Of a DNA stretch of 64,000 bases, positions 26,931-35,479 are shown in pieces (position 1 is the first letter of the stretch; each line of letters opens with the position of its first letter). This DNA is from Caulobacteraceae bacterium. GTDB taxonomy: Bacteria > Pseudomonadota > Alphaproteobacteria > Caulobacterales > Caulobacteraceae. The stretch lies in assembly GCA_019695035.1 (NCBI GenBank), contig JAIBAU010000002.1, positions 62,001 through 126,000 on the forward strand. The letters run 5' to 3'. The translations under genes and the position numbers were made by a program. Below the pieces are notes generated by a model, which saw only the letters and a list, made by a program, of their open reading frames with translations, did no database searches and had not been told where the DNA came from.

Positions 26931-28376
26931 ATGACCGTGTCGCGTCGCCACTTTGTCCAGACCAGCGCGGCCGCGGCCGCCTTCGCCGGTTACGCCCGCC
27001 TCGCCCACGCCCAAGCCAGCCAACCCGTCGGCGAGAGCTATCTCAACGAAGTGGCAGGCTACGGCCCGCTGAAGACGGACCCTTATGGTGTCTTTGATCT
27101 GCCGGAGGGGTTCTACTACCGCATTGTGTCGCAGGCCGGCGAGCGGATGTCGGACGGCTTGTTCACGCCGTTCAAGGCGGACGGGATGGGGTGTTTCGCC
27201 GCCCGCGGTTCGCAGGTGGTTCTGGCGCGCAACCACGAACTAAAGCCCCCGGACCGCAGCTTCGGGCCGCTGGGGGTGCGCGAACGGCTTGAAACCCAGC
27301 GGGGATCGGGACTGGGATCAGGGCGAAATCGCCTCGATCCCGCCAAGGCCTACGACCTAGACGGCGATGGGCATCCTCTCCCCGGCGGAGTCGTGCTGGT
27401 CACCTACGACATGAAGTCCGGCCAGACGATCCGACAGCACATGGCGCTCACCGGCACGGCTGTGAACTGTGCGGGCGGACAGACGCCCTGGGGGACGTGG
27501 CTGTCCTGCGAGGAGACCTTGCTCCTGCCCGGTCAAGGCGGATCAAAGGACCACGGCTGGGTCTTCGAAGTGCCGGCGACGGCGCGGGGTCTCGTGCAGG
27601 CCAACCCGCTCAAGGCCTTGGGCCGCTTCCAGCACGAGGCGATCGCCGTCGATCCTCGAACGGGCGTGCTCTACCTGACGGAAGACAATTACGACCACAT
27701 GGGTCTGATCTACCGGTTCCTTCCCGCCTCGCCGGGCGAATTGCACAAGGGAGGGCGGCTGCAGGCGATGGGCTTCAGGGACTCTCCCGCAGGGGGCGAT
27801 ACCCGAAACCATGAGCGCCTCGACTGGGCGCAAGGGGCCTGGCGCGAGGTGGTGTGGGTCGACCTCGAAGGCATCGACAATCCCCATGCTGATCTCGCAC
27901 AGCGCGGCCACGCCGCGGGGGCGGCTTTCGTCGCGCGTGGAGAGGGAATTCATTGGGCCGACGGGGAGATCTACATCTGCGCCACGACCGGCGGCCGGGA
28001 GAAGTACGGACAAATCCTGCGCTATGTCCCCAGCCGTTTCGAGGGCCAGTCCGGAGAGCGCGAAGAGCCCGGGCGGTTGCAGCTCTTCCTGGAGAGCCAC
28101 AGCCAGGCGATCCTCAACAGCGCCGACAACGTGACCGTCTCGCCGCGCGGGCACCTGATTGTCGGCGAGGACGACATTGCCAAGACCCTCAAGAACCACC
28201 TGCGGGGCGTCACGCCGGAGGGCAAGGTCTACACCCTGGGGCGCAACATGTTCCGGGACAACGCCGAACTGGCGGGAGTCTGCTTCTCGCCCGACGGGTC
28301 GACCCTGTTCCTCAACATCTACTGGCCGGGGATCACCCTCGCGATCACAGGGCCCTGGAGCGAATTCCGAAACTGA
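26931..28376 (+). CDS. Tat-exported PhoX-like (DUF839) protein, possible alkaline phosphatase
   Basis: A 481-residue protein with a twin-arginine signal (SRRHFVQ at residues 4-10, then an Ala-rich hydrophobic stretch ending AHA). The mature part fits the PhoX/DUF839 beta-propeller family: NCAGGQTPWGTWLSCEET, FQHEAIAVDPRTGVLYLTEDN, NSADNVTVSPRGHLIVGEDD and CFSPDGSTLFLNIYWPGITLAI. PhoX enzymes are Ca/Fe-dependent phosphatases; this subgroup is often labelled only as DUF839, so activity is not assured. No obvious Pho box seen. Its 3' end overlaps ctaA by 32 bases. Confidence 0.82.
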   Translation: MTVSRRHFVQTSAAAAAFAGYARLAHAQASQPVGESYLNEVAGYGPLKTDPYGVFDLPEGFYYRIVSQAGERMSDGLFTPFKADGMGCFAARGSQVVLARNHELKPPDRSFGPLGVRERLETQRGSGLGSGRNRLDPAKAYDLDGDGHPLPGGVVLVTYDMKSGQTIRQHMALTGTAVNCAGGQTPWGTWLSCEETLLLPGQGGSKDHGWVFEVPATARGLVQANPLKALGRFQHEAIAVDPRTGVLYLTEDNYDHMGLIYRFLPASPGELHKGGRLQAMGFRDSPAGGDTRNHERLDWAQGAWREVVWVDLEGIDNPHADLAQRGHAAGAAFVARGEGIHWADGEIYICATTGGREKYGQILRYVPSRFEGQSGEREEPGRLQLFLESHSQAILNSADNVTVSPRGHLIVGEDDIAKTLKNHLRGVTPEGKVYTLGRNMFRDNAELAGVCFSPDGSTLFLNIYWPGITLAITGPWSEFRN

Positions 28377-29415
28377 AGAAGCGCTCTTCCGAACGGTGGA
28401 CCCGCCAGGCGGTAAAGGTCGCCGTGGTCAGCACCAGAAGGGCGCCGACCTGGTGCAGCACGCCCAGCCAGAGGGGCGTGGCGTTCATGAGCGTTGCAAT
28501 GCCCAGCAGGGCCTGCGCCCAAACGAGGCCCGCCAGCACCGCCGCCGCCAGGCGCACGCCGTCGGGCATCCGCGCACGCCCGGCCATGACGACATAGAGG
28601 CTCGCGCAGACCAGCAGCACATAGGCTCCGATCCGGTGATCGAATTGGACCAGCGCGGGGTCGTGCAGGAACGCACGCAGCGGCCCGCCGCTCATGTCGA
28701 CCGGAGCCAGGATGTCGCCGTTCATCAATGGCCAGTCCGTATAGATGCGGCCCGCTCGGTTACCCGCGACCAGGCCCCCCAGCAGCGCCTGGACATAGAC
28801 CAGGCCAAGCAACCCGAAGGAGGCTGCGCTCCATCCGCGTGGAGGACGGGTCCGTTCGCCGTCGTCGAGCGCCTCGAAGCCCGTCCACAGCAGACCAATG
28901 TAGATCAGCAACGCCATGCCCAAATGGATCGCCAGGCGCTCGGGCAGCACGTCGACCCGGGCGCTGAGCCCCGAGGACACCATCCACCAGCCGATCGCCC
29001 CCTGAACGCCGCCGAGGGCCAGCAGGGCGACGCAAGGACCGAGCAGCCGGCGAGGAACCTCGCGCCGGATCAGGAACACCACGAAGGGAACCGCGAACGC
29101 CAGGCCGATCAATCGCCCCAGCTGGCGATGCACCCACTCCCACCAGAAGATCTGCTTGAAGCCCTCAAGCGTCATGCCGCGATTGACTTGATCGTACTCG
29201 GGGATCTGCCGGTATCGGGCGAACTCCTCGGCCCAGTCGCGCGCGTTGAGCGGCGGAAGGGCGCCGCTGACCGGCTTCCACTCGGTGATCGACAGCCCCG
29301 AATCGGTGAGCCGCGTGGCCCCGCCGATCAACACCATCAGGAACACCAGTGCGGCGACCGCGAACAGCCAGATGGCCACGGGCCGCGACGATCGCGCTTG
29401 AAACAACCGGCTCAT
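28345..29415 (-). CDS. ctaA: Heme A synthase CtaA (COX15-type)
   Basis: CtaA oxidises the heme O methyl group to the formyl of heme A for aa3-type cytochrome oxidase. The 356-residue membrane protein has eight hydrophobic segments and the conserved histidines in WEWVHRQLGR, RLAIHLGMAL, LVQFDHRIGAY and LHQVGALLVL, as well as GGATRLTDSGLSITEWKPV near the N-terminus, as in type-2 (mitochondrial-like) CtaA. It stands alone; its 3' end lies inside the end of the convergent PhoX-like gene. Confidence 0.95.
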   Translation of the reverse strand: MSRLFQARSSRPVAIWLFAVAALVFLMVLIGGATRLTDSGLSITEWKPVSGALPPLNARDWAEEFARYRQIPEYDQVNRGMTLEGFKQIFWWEWVHRQLGRLIGLAFAVPFVVFLIRREVPRRLLGPCVALLALGGVQGAIGWWMVSSGLSARVDVLPERLAIHLGMALLIYIGLLWTGFEALDDGERTRPPRGWSAASFGLLGLVYVQALLGGLVAGNRAGRIYTDWPLMNGDILAPVDMSGGPLRAFLHDPALVQFDHRIGAYVLLVCASLYVVMAGRARMPDGVRLAAAVLAGLVWAQALLGIATLMNATPLWLGVLHQVGALLVLTTATFTAWRVHRSEERFFSFGIRSRAL

Positions 29416-29549
29416 TCCAGCCGCTTAGCTCACCTTTGCGACCGGTTGTAGACGTCAGTTGAGAACAGCGTCAGCTTGACGGAACTGTGACCCGCGAGGA
29501 AGCGTTGCGGGAGCAAGCGCGCGAGGCGCGATTCTGGCTGGAGGACGTC

Positions 29550-29807
29550 ATGGAACAGATGGGTTGGCTCTCCTGGGTCATCGCCGGCATCATTGCGGGC
29601 TGGATCGCAGAACACGTTACGGGGCGACGTCACGGCCTGATCACCAATCTGATCGTCGGCCTCGTCGGAGCGTTCATCGGCGGCTGGCTGGCGTCGACGA
29701 TGAACTTCACCATCCTTCCGGCGCAGGTGTTTCTAAACAACCTCATCATCGCCACCATCGGCGCCATCCTCTTGTTGTTGATCTTCGGGATGATCCGCCG
29801 GCGCTGA
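29550..29807 (+). CDS. GlsB/YeaQ/YmgE family small membrane protein
   Basis: An 85-residue protein with three hydrophobic helices: WLSWVIAGIIAGWIAEHV, GLITNLIVGLVGAFIGGWLAS and FLNNLIIATIGAILLLLIFGMI. The glycine-rich repeats are typical of the transglycosylase-associated (YeaQ) family, often induced by stress. ATG 29550 has a GGAGG five bases upstream; an in-frame GTG at 29487 would add 21 residues but lacks support. A terminator follows. Confidence 0.85.
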   Translation: MEQMGWLSWVIAGIIAGWIAEHVTGRRHGLITNLIVGLVGAFIGGWLASTMNFTILPAQVFLNNLIIATIGAILLLLIFGMIRRR

Positions 29808-29836
29808 CTTCCAGCGCCGCACCGACTAGATTGCAG

Positions 29837-29863
29837 CGCCGCCGGTTCCGCCGGCGGCGTTTT
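29837..29863 (+). terminator. Intrinsic terminator after the YeaQ-family gene
   Basis: A perfect 9-bp GC stem (CGCCGCCGG at 29837-29845 with CCGGCGGCG at 29851-29859), five-base loop, then TTTT. It ends two bases before the ATG at 29866 of the next gene. Confidence 0.75.
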
Positions 29864-29865
29864 CC

Positions 29866-30081
29866 ATGGAGGCGGCATTGAGGGCGGGCGTGCGCAGGGC
29901 AATCGGGTCGATCGGCTGCGTGCTGTTTCTCGTGTTCTGGATCTGGGCCTGCCTCGCGGTCGGCGATCGTCTTCCGGACGCACCCTGGGCGAAGGTGCTG
30001 TTCTTCGCCGTCGCCGGGACCGGCTGGGGCCTGCCGCTGTTTCCGCTGATCGCCTGGGCCAACCGGCCCGACGTCAAGTAA
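29866..30081 (+). CDS. DUF2842-like small membrane protein
   Basis: A product of up to 71 residues with two membrane helices: SIGCVLFLVFWIWACLAV and VLFFAVAGTGWGLPLFPLIAWA. The GD between them and the closing W-P-L-I-W pattern fit DUF2842. The ATG at 29866 directly abuts a terminator hairpin and has no ribosome-binding site; a TTG at 29878 with GGAGG five bases upstream (29868-29872) is a better start and would give 67 residues. Its 3' end overlaps the SRAP gene by 8 bases, convergently. Confidence 0.7.
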   Translation: MEAALRAGVRRAIGSIGCVLFLVFWIWACLAVGDRLPDAPWAKVLFFAVAGTGWGLPLFPLIAWANRPDVK

Positions 30082-30646
30082 CCCTGGCCACCGACAGGGA
30101 TCCGGCCGGCGACGGGCCGAGCAGTTCCGTTTCGGGTCGGCGCAGATCGAGCCAGTCGAGCGCCTGGTCGGGGCGAAGCACGACCACCTGCCGCGCGTGA
30201 TAGGGCGCCATGTCCGGCCCGGGCTCCGTCGTCAGCATGGCGAAGGCTTCGTTCTTGACGATGCCAGCGATCCAGAACCAGCGCTCGCCCCGGATGGTGA
30301 ACAGCCACTTGTCCTTGCGCTTCTGGGCGGGGTCCTGCGGCGCGGTGAACTCGTAGAAGCCGTCGGCCGGGATCAGGACCCGGCGGCTGGCGGCGAAGGA
30401 CCGGCCGTCGGACCGGAAGTTGAAGACCGGCTTGCCGTGCGGTCCCTTCCAGGCCCAAGGCAGCATGCGGATGAGGCCTCCATCGGAGCCGCGCTCGACG
30501 ACTGGCGCCCGCTCGCTGATCCGGATCGAGCTGCGCGGCTCCAGGTTGGAGGATTCGCCGTCGGCGAACTCGAGGCTCAGCTGGACCTTCGAGAAGACCT
30601 CGCCCCAGGCGTCGCGCGGTTCACGGTTGGAGAACTCATTGCACAT
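30074..30646 (-). CDS. SOS response-associated peptidase family protein (SRAP/HMCES/YedK)
   Basis: SRAP proteins form a covalent thiazolidine link with abasic sites in single-stranded DNA through Cys2, shielding them. The 190-residue product starts MCNEF, keeping Cys2; it also has the asparagine in VFNFRSD, the glutamate in IPADGFYEF and a histidine in APYHARQVVVL. Most members start MCGR and have H-R-M-P at the last site, so this is a slightly divergent member. It stands alone between convergent DUF2842 and the upstream tRNA-Pro. Confidence 0.88.
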   Translation of the reverse strand: MCNEFSNREPRDAWGEVFSKVQLSLEFADGESSNLEPRSSIRISERAPVVERGSDGGLIRMLPWAWKGPHGKPVFNFRSDGRSFAASRRVLIPADGFYEFTAPQDPAQKRKDKWLFTIRGERWFWIAGIVKNEAFAMLTTEPGPDMAPYHARQVVVLRPDQALDWLDLRRPETELLGPSPAGSLSVARVT

Positions 30647-30700
30647 CGCGCGATCCCGCCGCCCCCGCGAGGGGGAAGGTTCGTTGTCGGGTCAAGGAAA

Positions 30701-30777
<77 letters not shown>

Positions 30778-30828
30778 AGAGCGCGCCTTATAGGGAGGTG
30801 CGGCTTGGGCCGCAACGGTCAACTGGAG

Positions 30829-31263
30829 CTATTTGCGCAGCGCCGCGTCCAGCGACGCCCTGGCTGCTTCCACGCCCCGCAGCGCCGCACGCAGGCGGCT
30901 CAGGCCGCCTTCGGAAATCAGCTTCGCCGCGTGCCCGAGCGTGGCCTCAGACGGGTGGGTTTCGGGGGCGTCCTCGATAACGCTGGCGTCCTGGCCGCCG
31001 GCGGCCACGAGGTGCTTGAGCCCCTGTTCGCGATAAAGGCGCTGGACGCCCTCGATCTTGAAACCGCGGGTGTAGAGCAGCGCCTTGATCCCCTGCAGGA
31101 CCGCCACGTCCTGGGGGCGGTAAAACCGGCGTCCGCCGGCGCGCTTCATTGGGCGGATGAAGGAAAAGCGCGTTTCCCAGAAGCGGAGCACGTGCTGGGG
31201 GACGCCGACTTCCTCAGCGGCTTCGGAGATGGTCCGAAACGCGTTGGGCCCCTTGGTGGTCAC
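30829..31263 (-). CDS. MerR family transcriptional regulator
   Basis: A 144-residue DNA-binding protein. The MerR helix-turn-helix is at residues ~9-75: [23 protein letters not shown], then [24 protein letters not shown]. The remaining 70 residues contain no metal-binding cysteines, so it is not a metal sensor. It starts with a GTG whose GTGA overlaps the ihfA stop. This ihfA-merR neighbourhood is widespread in alphaproteobacteria; the signal it senses is unknown. Confidence 0.88.
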   Translation of the reverse strand: MTTKGPNAFRTISEAAEEVGVPQHVLRFWETRFSFIRPMKRAGGRRFYRPQDVAVLQGIKALLYTRGFKIEGVQRLYREQGLKHLVAAGGQDASVIEDAPETHPSEATLGHAAKLISEGGLSRLRAALRGVEAARASLDAALRK

Positions 31264-31568
31264 GCGCCGTGACCGTTGGCGCCGTCCACGCGCGCCTTCA
31301 TCACCTGGGATGCGCGGAAGCTGATGACCCGACGCGGGTCGATGGCGGCCGGCTCGCCGGTCTTGGGATTGCGCCCCATGCGGGCGCGCTTGGCGCGAAC
31401 CTGGAATACGCCGAAGCCGGACAGCTTGACCGTCTCGCCCCGCTCCAGGGCTTCGGCGATCAGCTCAAGGGTGCGCTCGACCAGAGCCGAGCATTCGTGA
31501 CGCGACAGGCCGACTTCCTGATGAACCGCTTCGCACAGGTCGGCGCGGGTCAGCGTTTCGCTCTTCAT
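31260..31568 (-). CDS. ihfA: Integration host factor subunit alpha
   Basis: A 102-residue HU/IHF-family DNA-bending protein. Visible: [19 protein letters not shown] at the N-terminus, [29 protein letters not shown] with the minor-groove-binding arm, and [14 protein letters not shown] at the end. IHF is needed for sigma-54 promoters and chromosome organisation. ATG 31568 matches the usual family start; it overlaps merR by 4 bases and is 72 bases downstream of fabH. Confidence 0.94.
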   Translation of the reverse strand: MKSETLTRADLCEAVHQEVGLSRHECSALVERTLELIAEALERGETVKLSGFGVFQVRAKRARMGRNPKTGEPAAIDPRRVISFRASQVMKARVDGANGHGA

Positions 31569-31640
31569 GCGTGCCCCCAGGCTAGAAGTTTCTTGTGTCG
31601 CGCGAACGGCGCGCGAGTTCAAGGCGTTCCGGCGATTTTC

Positions 31641-32612
31641 TCAGAGGCGCAGGGTGCAGGCGCCCCAGGTCAATCCGCCGCCCATCGCCTCCAGCAGCAA
31701 CAGGTCGCCCTTGCGAATGCGGCCGTCCTGGATGCCGACCCACAGCGCCAGGGGGATGGACGCCGCCGAGGTGTTGGCGTGTTGGGCGACGGTCGAGATC
31801 ACCTTGTCTTCCGAGATCCCGAGGCGGTTGGCCACGCCCACGAGAATGCGCTGGTTGGCCTGGTGCGGAATGAACCAGTCCACGCTCGACACGGCGACGC
31901 CCGCGGCTTCGGCGGCGGCCTCCACGGCCTCGGCGATGTTCACCACGGCGTTCTTGAACACCTGGTTGCCCAGCATGCGCAGATGTCCGACCGTGCCCGT
32001 GGTGGAGGGGCCGCCGTCGACGTAGAGCAGGTCGGTCTTGGTCCCGTCACAGCGCAGGGCGAAGCCCAACAGGCCCTGGTCGTCGGTCGTCCCCTGCCCT
32101 TCCACCGGCTCCACCACGAAGGCGCCGGCGCCGTCGCCGAAAAGCACGCAGGTGCCGCGATCCGAATAGTCGAGCAGCCGGGTCATTTCCTCGGCGCCCA
32201 CGACCAGGGCGCACCGGGCGTGGCCGCGCGCCACGAAGCCGTCGGCGACGCTGAGCGCGTAGACAAAGCCGGAGCAGACCGCCTGCACGTCGAACGCCGG
32301 GCAGGTCGGTACGCCCAGCTTGCGCTGGAGGATGGCTGCGGTCGCCGGGAAGGTCATGTCCGGCGTGGTGGTCGCGACGACGATGAGATCCACGTCGGCC
32401 GCGGTCCGGCCCGCCGCCTCGAGGGCTCGCCGGCAGGCCTCGACGGCCAGGTCGCTGGTCGCCTGGTCCTTTGCGGCCTGGTGACGCTGGCGGATGCCCG
32501 TGCGCTCGATGATCCACTCGTCGGAGGTATCGACGATCCTGGCCAGGTCGGCGTTGCTGACGATATTCTCGGGCAGGTACCCGCCCACGCCCGTTACTGC
32601 ACTGCGGATCAT
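31641..32612 (-). CDS. fabH: Beta-ketoacyl-ACP synthase III
   Basis: FabH starts fatty-acid synthesis by condensing acetyl-CoA with malonyl-ACP. The 323-residue product has Cys113 in QAVCSGFVYAL, the histidine in WFIPHQANQRI and the asparagine in QHANTSAASIPLAL, the complete catalytic triad. ATG 32612 overlaps the plsX stop by one base (TGATG), so translation is coupled; a TTG one codon upstream is unlikely. Confidence 0.95.
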   Translation of the reverse strand: MIRSAVTGVGGYLPENIVSNADLARIVDTSDEWIIERTGIRQRHQAAKDQATSDLAVEACRRALEAAGRTAADVDLIVVATTTPDMTFPATAAILQRKLGVPTCPAFDVQAVCSGFVYALSVADGFVARGHARCALVVGAEEMTRLLDYSDRGTCVLFGDGAGAFVVEPVEGQGTTDDQGLLGFALRCDGTKTDLLYVDGGPSTTGTVGHLRMLGNQVFKNAVVNIAEAVEAAAEAAGVAVSSVDWFIPHQANQRILVGVANRLGISEDKVISTVAQHANTSAASIPLALWVGIQDGRIRKGDLLLLEAMGGGLTWGACTLRL

Positions 32613-33679
32613 CAAACAGCCTCTGCCGGCGCTGCGGGCGCGGGCGTGTGAATGGCCTTGTCGAGGTGGGCCATGTTGCGGGCGATACGTTCGGCGTAGT
32701 CGCTGGCCGCGAGGTCGTAGGCGACCTTGATGGCGTTGGCGAAGCCCTTGGCGTCCGCGCCACCGTGGCTCTTCACCACAATGCCGTTCAGGCCCAGCAG
32801 GGGCCCGCCGTTGATGGCGCTGGGGTCGATGCGGTTCCGCATGGCCCTGAGCGATCCCATGGCCAACAGCGCCCCGGCCTTGGCCAGCAGGTTGGCGGTC
32901 AGGGCGTCCTTCATCAGCATCGAGATAAAGCGGGCCGTTCCCTCGGCCGTCTTGAGGGCGATGTTGCCGGTGAATCCGTCGGTGACGACGACGTCCACCG
33001 TCCCCTTGGCGATGTCGTCGCCCTCGACGAAGCCGTGGTAGTGGAGGTCGAAGCCGCCCTCGCGCAACAGCTTCTGCGCCTCGCGCACCTCCTCGTGGCC
33101 TTTCATCTCCTCGGAGCCGACGTTGAGCAGCCCGATGGAGGGACGGGTCGAGCCGTGCACCGCCTGGTGGAAGGCGTCGCCCATGATGGCGAATTCGACC
33201 AGCTGGGCGGCGTCGGACTGCACGTTGGCCCCCACGTCGAGCACGGCGGTGTAGCCCTTGACGGTGGGCCAGCTGGCTACGATCGCGGGGCGGTCGAGGC
33301 CCGGAGCCGCCATGCGCAGAAGCAGCTTGGACATGGCCATCAGGCCGCCTGTGTTACCCGCCGAGACAGCCGCCGCCGCCTCCCCGTCCTTCACCGCCTG
33401 GATGGCGTTCCACATCGACGAGCCCTTGCCCCGCCGCAAGGCGACGGCGGGCTTCTCATCCATGGCGATGACCTGGGTGGTGTGGCGGATGTCGCAGAGC
33501 CCGGCCACCTCGCCGAGGTGTTTCAGGCCCGCCTCGAGACGCGCCTGGTCGCCGTGCAGCATGAACCGCACCGGCTTGCCGGCGAGGCGCTGAACCACGC
33601 GGCCCAGGGAAGGCAGGACGACGGACGGGCCGTGATCGCCGCCCATGGCGTCGACCGATATGACGAGGGGATCGGGCAA
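32612..33679 (-). CDS. plsX: Phosphate acyltransferase PlsX
   Basis: PlsX makes acyl-phosphate from acyl-ACP for glycerolipid synthesis. The 355-residue product shows ISVDAMGGDHGPSVVLPS, SAGNTGGLMAMSKLLL, DVGANVQSDAAQLVEFA, GLLNVGSEEMKGHE and DGFTGNIALKTAEG. The frame starts with TTG at 33679; no ATG is available before the conserved VDAMGGD, so the start is unusual. DUF177 lies about 150 bases upstream; rpmF, often between them in other bacteria, is absent. Confidence 0.95.
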   Translation of the reverse strand: MPDPLVISVDAMGGDHGPSVVLPSLGRVVQRLAGKPVRFMLHGDQARLEAGLKHLGEVAGLCDIRHTTQVIAMDEKPAVALRRGKGSSMWNAIQAVKDGEAAAAVSAGNTGGLMAMSKLLLRMAAPGLDRPAIVASWPTVKGYTAVLDVGANVQSDAAQLVEFAIMGDAFHQAVHGSTRPSIGLLNVGSEEMKGHEEVREAQKLLREGGFDLHYHGFVEGDDIAKGTVDVVVTDGFTGNIALKTAEGTARFISMLMKDALTANLLAKAGALLAMGSLRAMRNRIDPSAINGGPLLGLNGIVVKSHGGADAKGFANAIKVAYDLAASDYAERIARNMAHLDKAIHTPAPAAPAEAV

Positions 33680-33828
33680 GACTTGTCGCGTAGCTCCTGA
33701 CGCGAGGTCCGTGGGACGAGGGGTGACCCGGGTCCGGCGGTCGGCGCGGCGCTCCTATCGAAACGCGCGCGGACGATAGCGCCGCGCGCCTTCGATGCAA
33801 GGGTGCTCATCCGCCAGCCGGTTCGCGG

Positions 33829-34350
33829 CTACTCCCTGTCGCGCTTCAAGGCCGCCAGAACCGCGAACGGCGAAGGCTCGGCCTCGGCCGCGGGCGGCTC
33901 GAACTCCGCCCCGGGTTTGCGCGGGAAGGGATCCACTTCGAGGGCCAGGTGCTCGATCACATAGGCCGCCAGGTCGATCTGGCCATTTTCGATCAGATCC
34001 GCCGGATCGGGAGTGTCCAGGCCGATCTCGAGTTCCGGGTCGCGCGGCTCTTCCTCGGGGGTCTCCGAGGCCTTCACCGAGAAGCGGCCCTCAAGCTCGA
34101 CCGGCAGGGGCTCAAGGGTCACGCCGCAGGTCTGCGATCCCGCCGCCAGGAACCGGCCCTTGATCTCGTAGTCCCGCCCCCACGGCAGCACCTCGACCTC
34201 AGCCTCCAGCCGGTCGAGCGTATCGAGGCCGACGTCGCGCGCGATACGGGCGCGCTGTTGCGCGTCGGCCGCCAGCTTGCGGCCGGTCCCCTGCCCGACC
34301 TGGTCCAGGCGCACGATCACCGACCAGGGGGCGTCCATCACGGCGCTCAT
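33829..34350 (-). CDS. DUF177 (YceD-like) family protein
   Basis: A 173-residue cytosolic protein. DUF177 features are WSVIVRLDQVGQGTGRKLAAD at the start, RFLAAGSQTCGVTLEPLPVELEGRFSV in the middle, where the family normally keeps a cysteine (QTCGVTLEP), and IDLAAYVIEHLALEVDPFPRKPGAEF near the C-terminus. The family has been linked to 23S rRNA metabolism. ATG 34350 overlaps the stop of the upstream chaperone gene as ATGA. Confidence 0.88.
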   Translation of the reverse strand: MSAVMDAPWSVIVRLDQVGQGTGRKLAADAQQRARIARDVGLDTLDRLEAEVEVLPWGRDYEIKGRFLAAGSQTCGVTLEPLPVELEGRFSVKASETPEEEPRDPELEIGLDTPDPADLIENGQIDLAAYVIEHLALEVDPFPRKPGAEFEPPAAEAEPSPFAVLAALKRDRE

Positions 34351-34871
34351 GGCTGTGGCCACGCCGGCTTGCCCGCCAGCAGCTCGGCCAGGGGTTGGGC
34401 GGCCAGGGCCTCGTGGGCGGCCACCACGTAGGCGGCGAGTCGGGCCGGCTCGGCCGAGTCGGCTTCGGCGTAGACGGTGCGTCCCAGCAAGGCTTCAAGG
34501 ACGGCGACGTCGGGCGGCGCCAGGGCGTCGCGCACGCCCTTCAGCCGGCCCAGCACCAGGGCGGCGACCTGCTTCATTTTCTTGGCCATCGAAAGGTCGC
34601 CGATGCCGACGTCTCGCAGCACGTCGTCCAGCGAGCGCACGTAGGCGTCGAAGGCCTCCTGAGCCACCTCCTCAGCCTGCTCCCCCTGTCCGGCAAGGCG
34701 TTCCAGCAGGATCGCGAGGTGCAGGGAGTACAGCTCGAAGCGGGCGTCGATGCGGTCCGGCACGCCGAGCGCTTGATAAAAGACCGGTGCGCGCGACTGC
34801 GCCGCCACAGCGCTGTAGAGGGCGGCGCCCGTGGCCTTCGCGGGCCGGGGTTTGAACAGGGTCGACAGCAT
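34347..34871 (-). CDS. Ubiquinol-cytochrome c chaperone (CBP3/UQCC1 family)
   Basis: A 174-residue relative of the mitochondrial factor that helps assemble cytochrome b of complex III. The conserved region RAPVFYQALGVPDRIDARFELYSLHLAILLERL (about 27-60) and VRSLDDVLRDVGIGDLSMAKKMKQVA are family hallmarks. No signal peptide. First gene of the plsX-fabH-ihfA block and divergent from the BamE-like gene over 84 bases. Confidence 0.9.
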   Translation of the reverse strand: MLSTLFKPRPAKATGAALYSAVAAQSRAPVFYQALGVPDRIDARFELYSLHLAILLERLAGQGEQAEEVAQEAFDAYVRSLDDVLRDVGIGDLSMAKKMKQVAALVLGRLKGVRDALAPPDVAVLEALLGRTVYAEADSAEPARLAAYVVAAHEALAAQPLAELLAGKPAWPQP

Positions 34872-34955
34872 GGGGAGGCGCCTCGTTTCCGCCTCGCCGT
34901 TGAACTAATGGCCGAGGAACGGTAGGTCAAAGGCCGAAACTCTTCGCGAGCACCC

Positions 34956-35435
34956 ATGTCCCGCTTCCCGATCGTCGCGCTGGTCTCCGCCGCCGCCCTT
35001 GTCGGCCTTGGCGCCTGCGCGCCCACGATTGCCCGCCAGGGCTTCCAGGTGATGGACGCCTCGCCCCGCGAGGTGAAGATCGGCGAGGACACCAAATCCT
35101 CGGTGATGGCCAAGCTGGGCTCGCCCTCGACGGTGTCCACCTTCGAGCCGAACGTCTGGTTCTACATCTCGCAGACGACCGAGAAGTACACCTACCACAT
35201 GCAGAAGGTGACGGCGCGGGACGTGACCGTGGTCACCTTCGATCCGTCGACCGAGCTGGTCGCATCGGTCGAGAACCTCGACCTGAACGATGCGCGGCAG
35301 GTCGACTATTCGGATCGCGAGACACCGACCCGCGGCCGCGAGCTGACGGTGCTCGAACAGTTGCTGGGCAACATCGGCCAGGGCGGACTGCCCCCGATGG
35401 ACGACAACGACCCCGGCAACCGGCCCAACCGCTAG
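34956..35435 (+). CDS. Outer membrane protein assembly factor BamE/SmpA/OmlA-like lipoprotein
   Basis: A 159-residue lipoprotein: lipobox LGAC with Cys21. The SmpA/OmlA fold follows: GFQVMDASPREVKIGEDTKSSVMAKLGSPSTVSTFEPNVWFYIS, where the G-x-S/T-x-x-x-V-x-x-x-LG-x-P motif and W-Y are typical. It probably sits at the inner leaflet of the outer membrane with the BAM complex, perhaps joined to peptidoglycan through its polar C-terminal tail. Followed by a strong terminator. Confidence 0.87.
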   Translation: MSRFPIVALVSAAALVGLGACAPTIARQGFQVMDASPREVKIGEDTKSSVMAKLGSPSTVSTFEPNVWFYISQTTEKYTYHMQKVTARDVTVVTFDPSTELVASVENLDLNDARQVDYSDRETPTRGRELTVLEQLLGNIGQGGLPPMDDNDPGNRPNR

Positions 35436-35450
35436 ACCATCGAGATCTGA

Positions 35451-35479
35451 GGCCCCGGGGTTCGCTTCGGGGCCTTTTT
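35451..35479 (+). terminator. Intrinsic terminator after the BamE-like gene
   Basis: GGCCCCG (35451-35457) pairs with CGGGGCC (35468-35474) over a 10-base loop, followed directly by TTTTT (35475-35479). It is 15 bases past the stop codon. Confidence 0.9.

Noticed and set aside
31269..32651. A 460-codon plus-strand frame opposite ihfA and fabH
   Set aside because: Shadow of fabH codon usage; low-complexity Gly/Ala/His/Arg translation.
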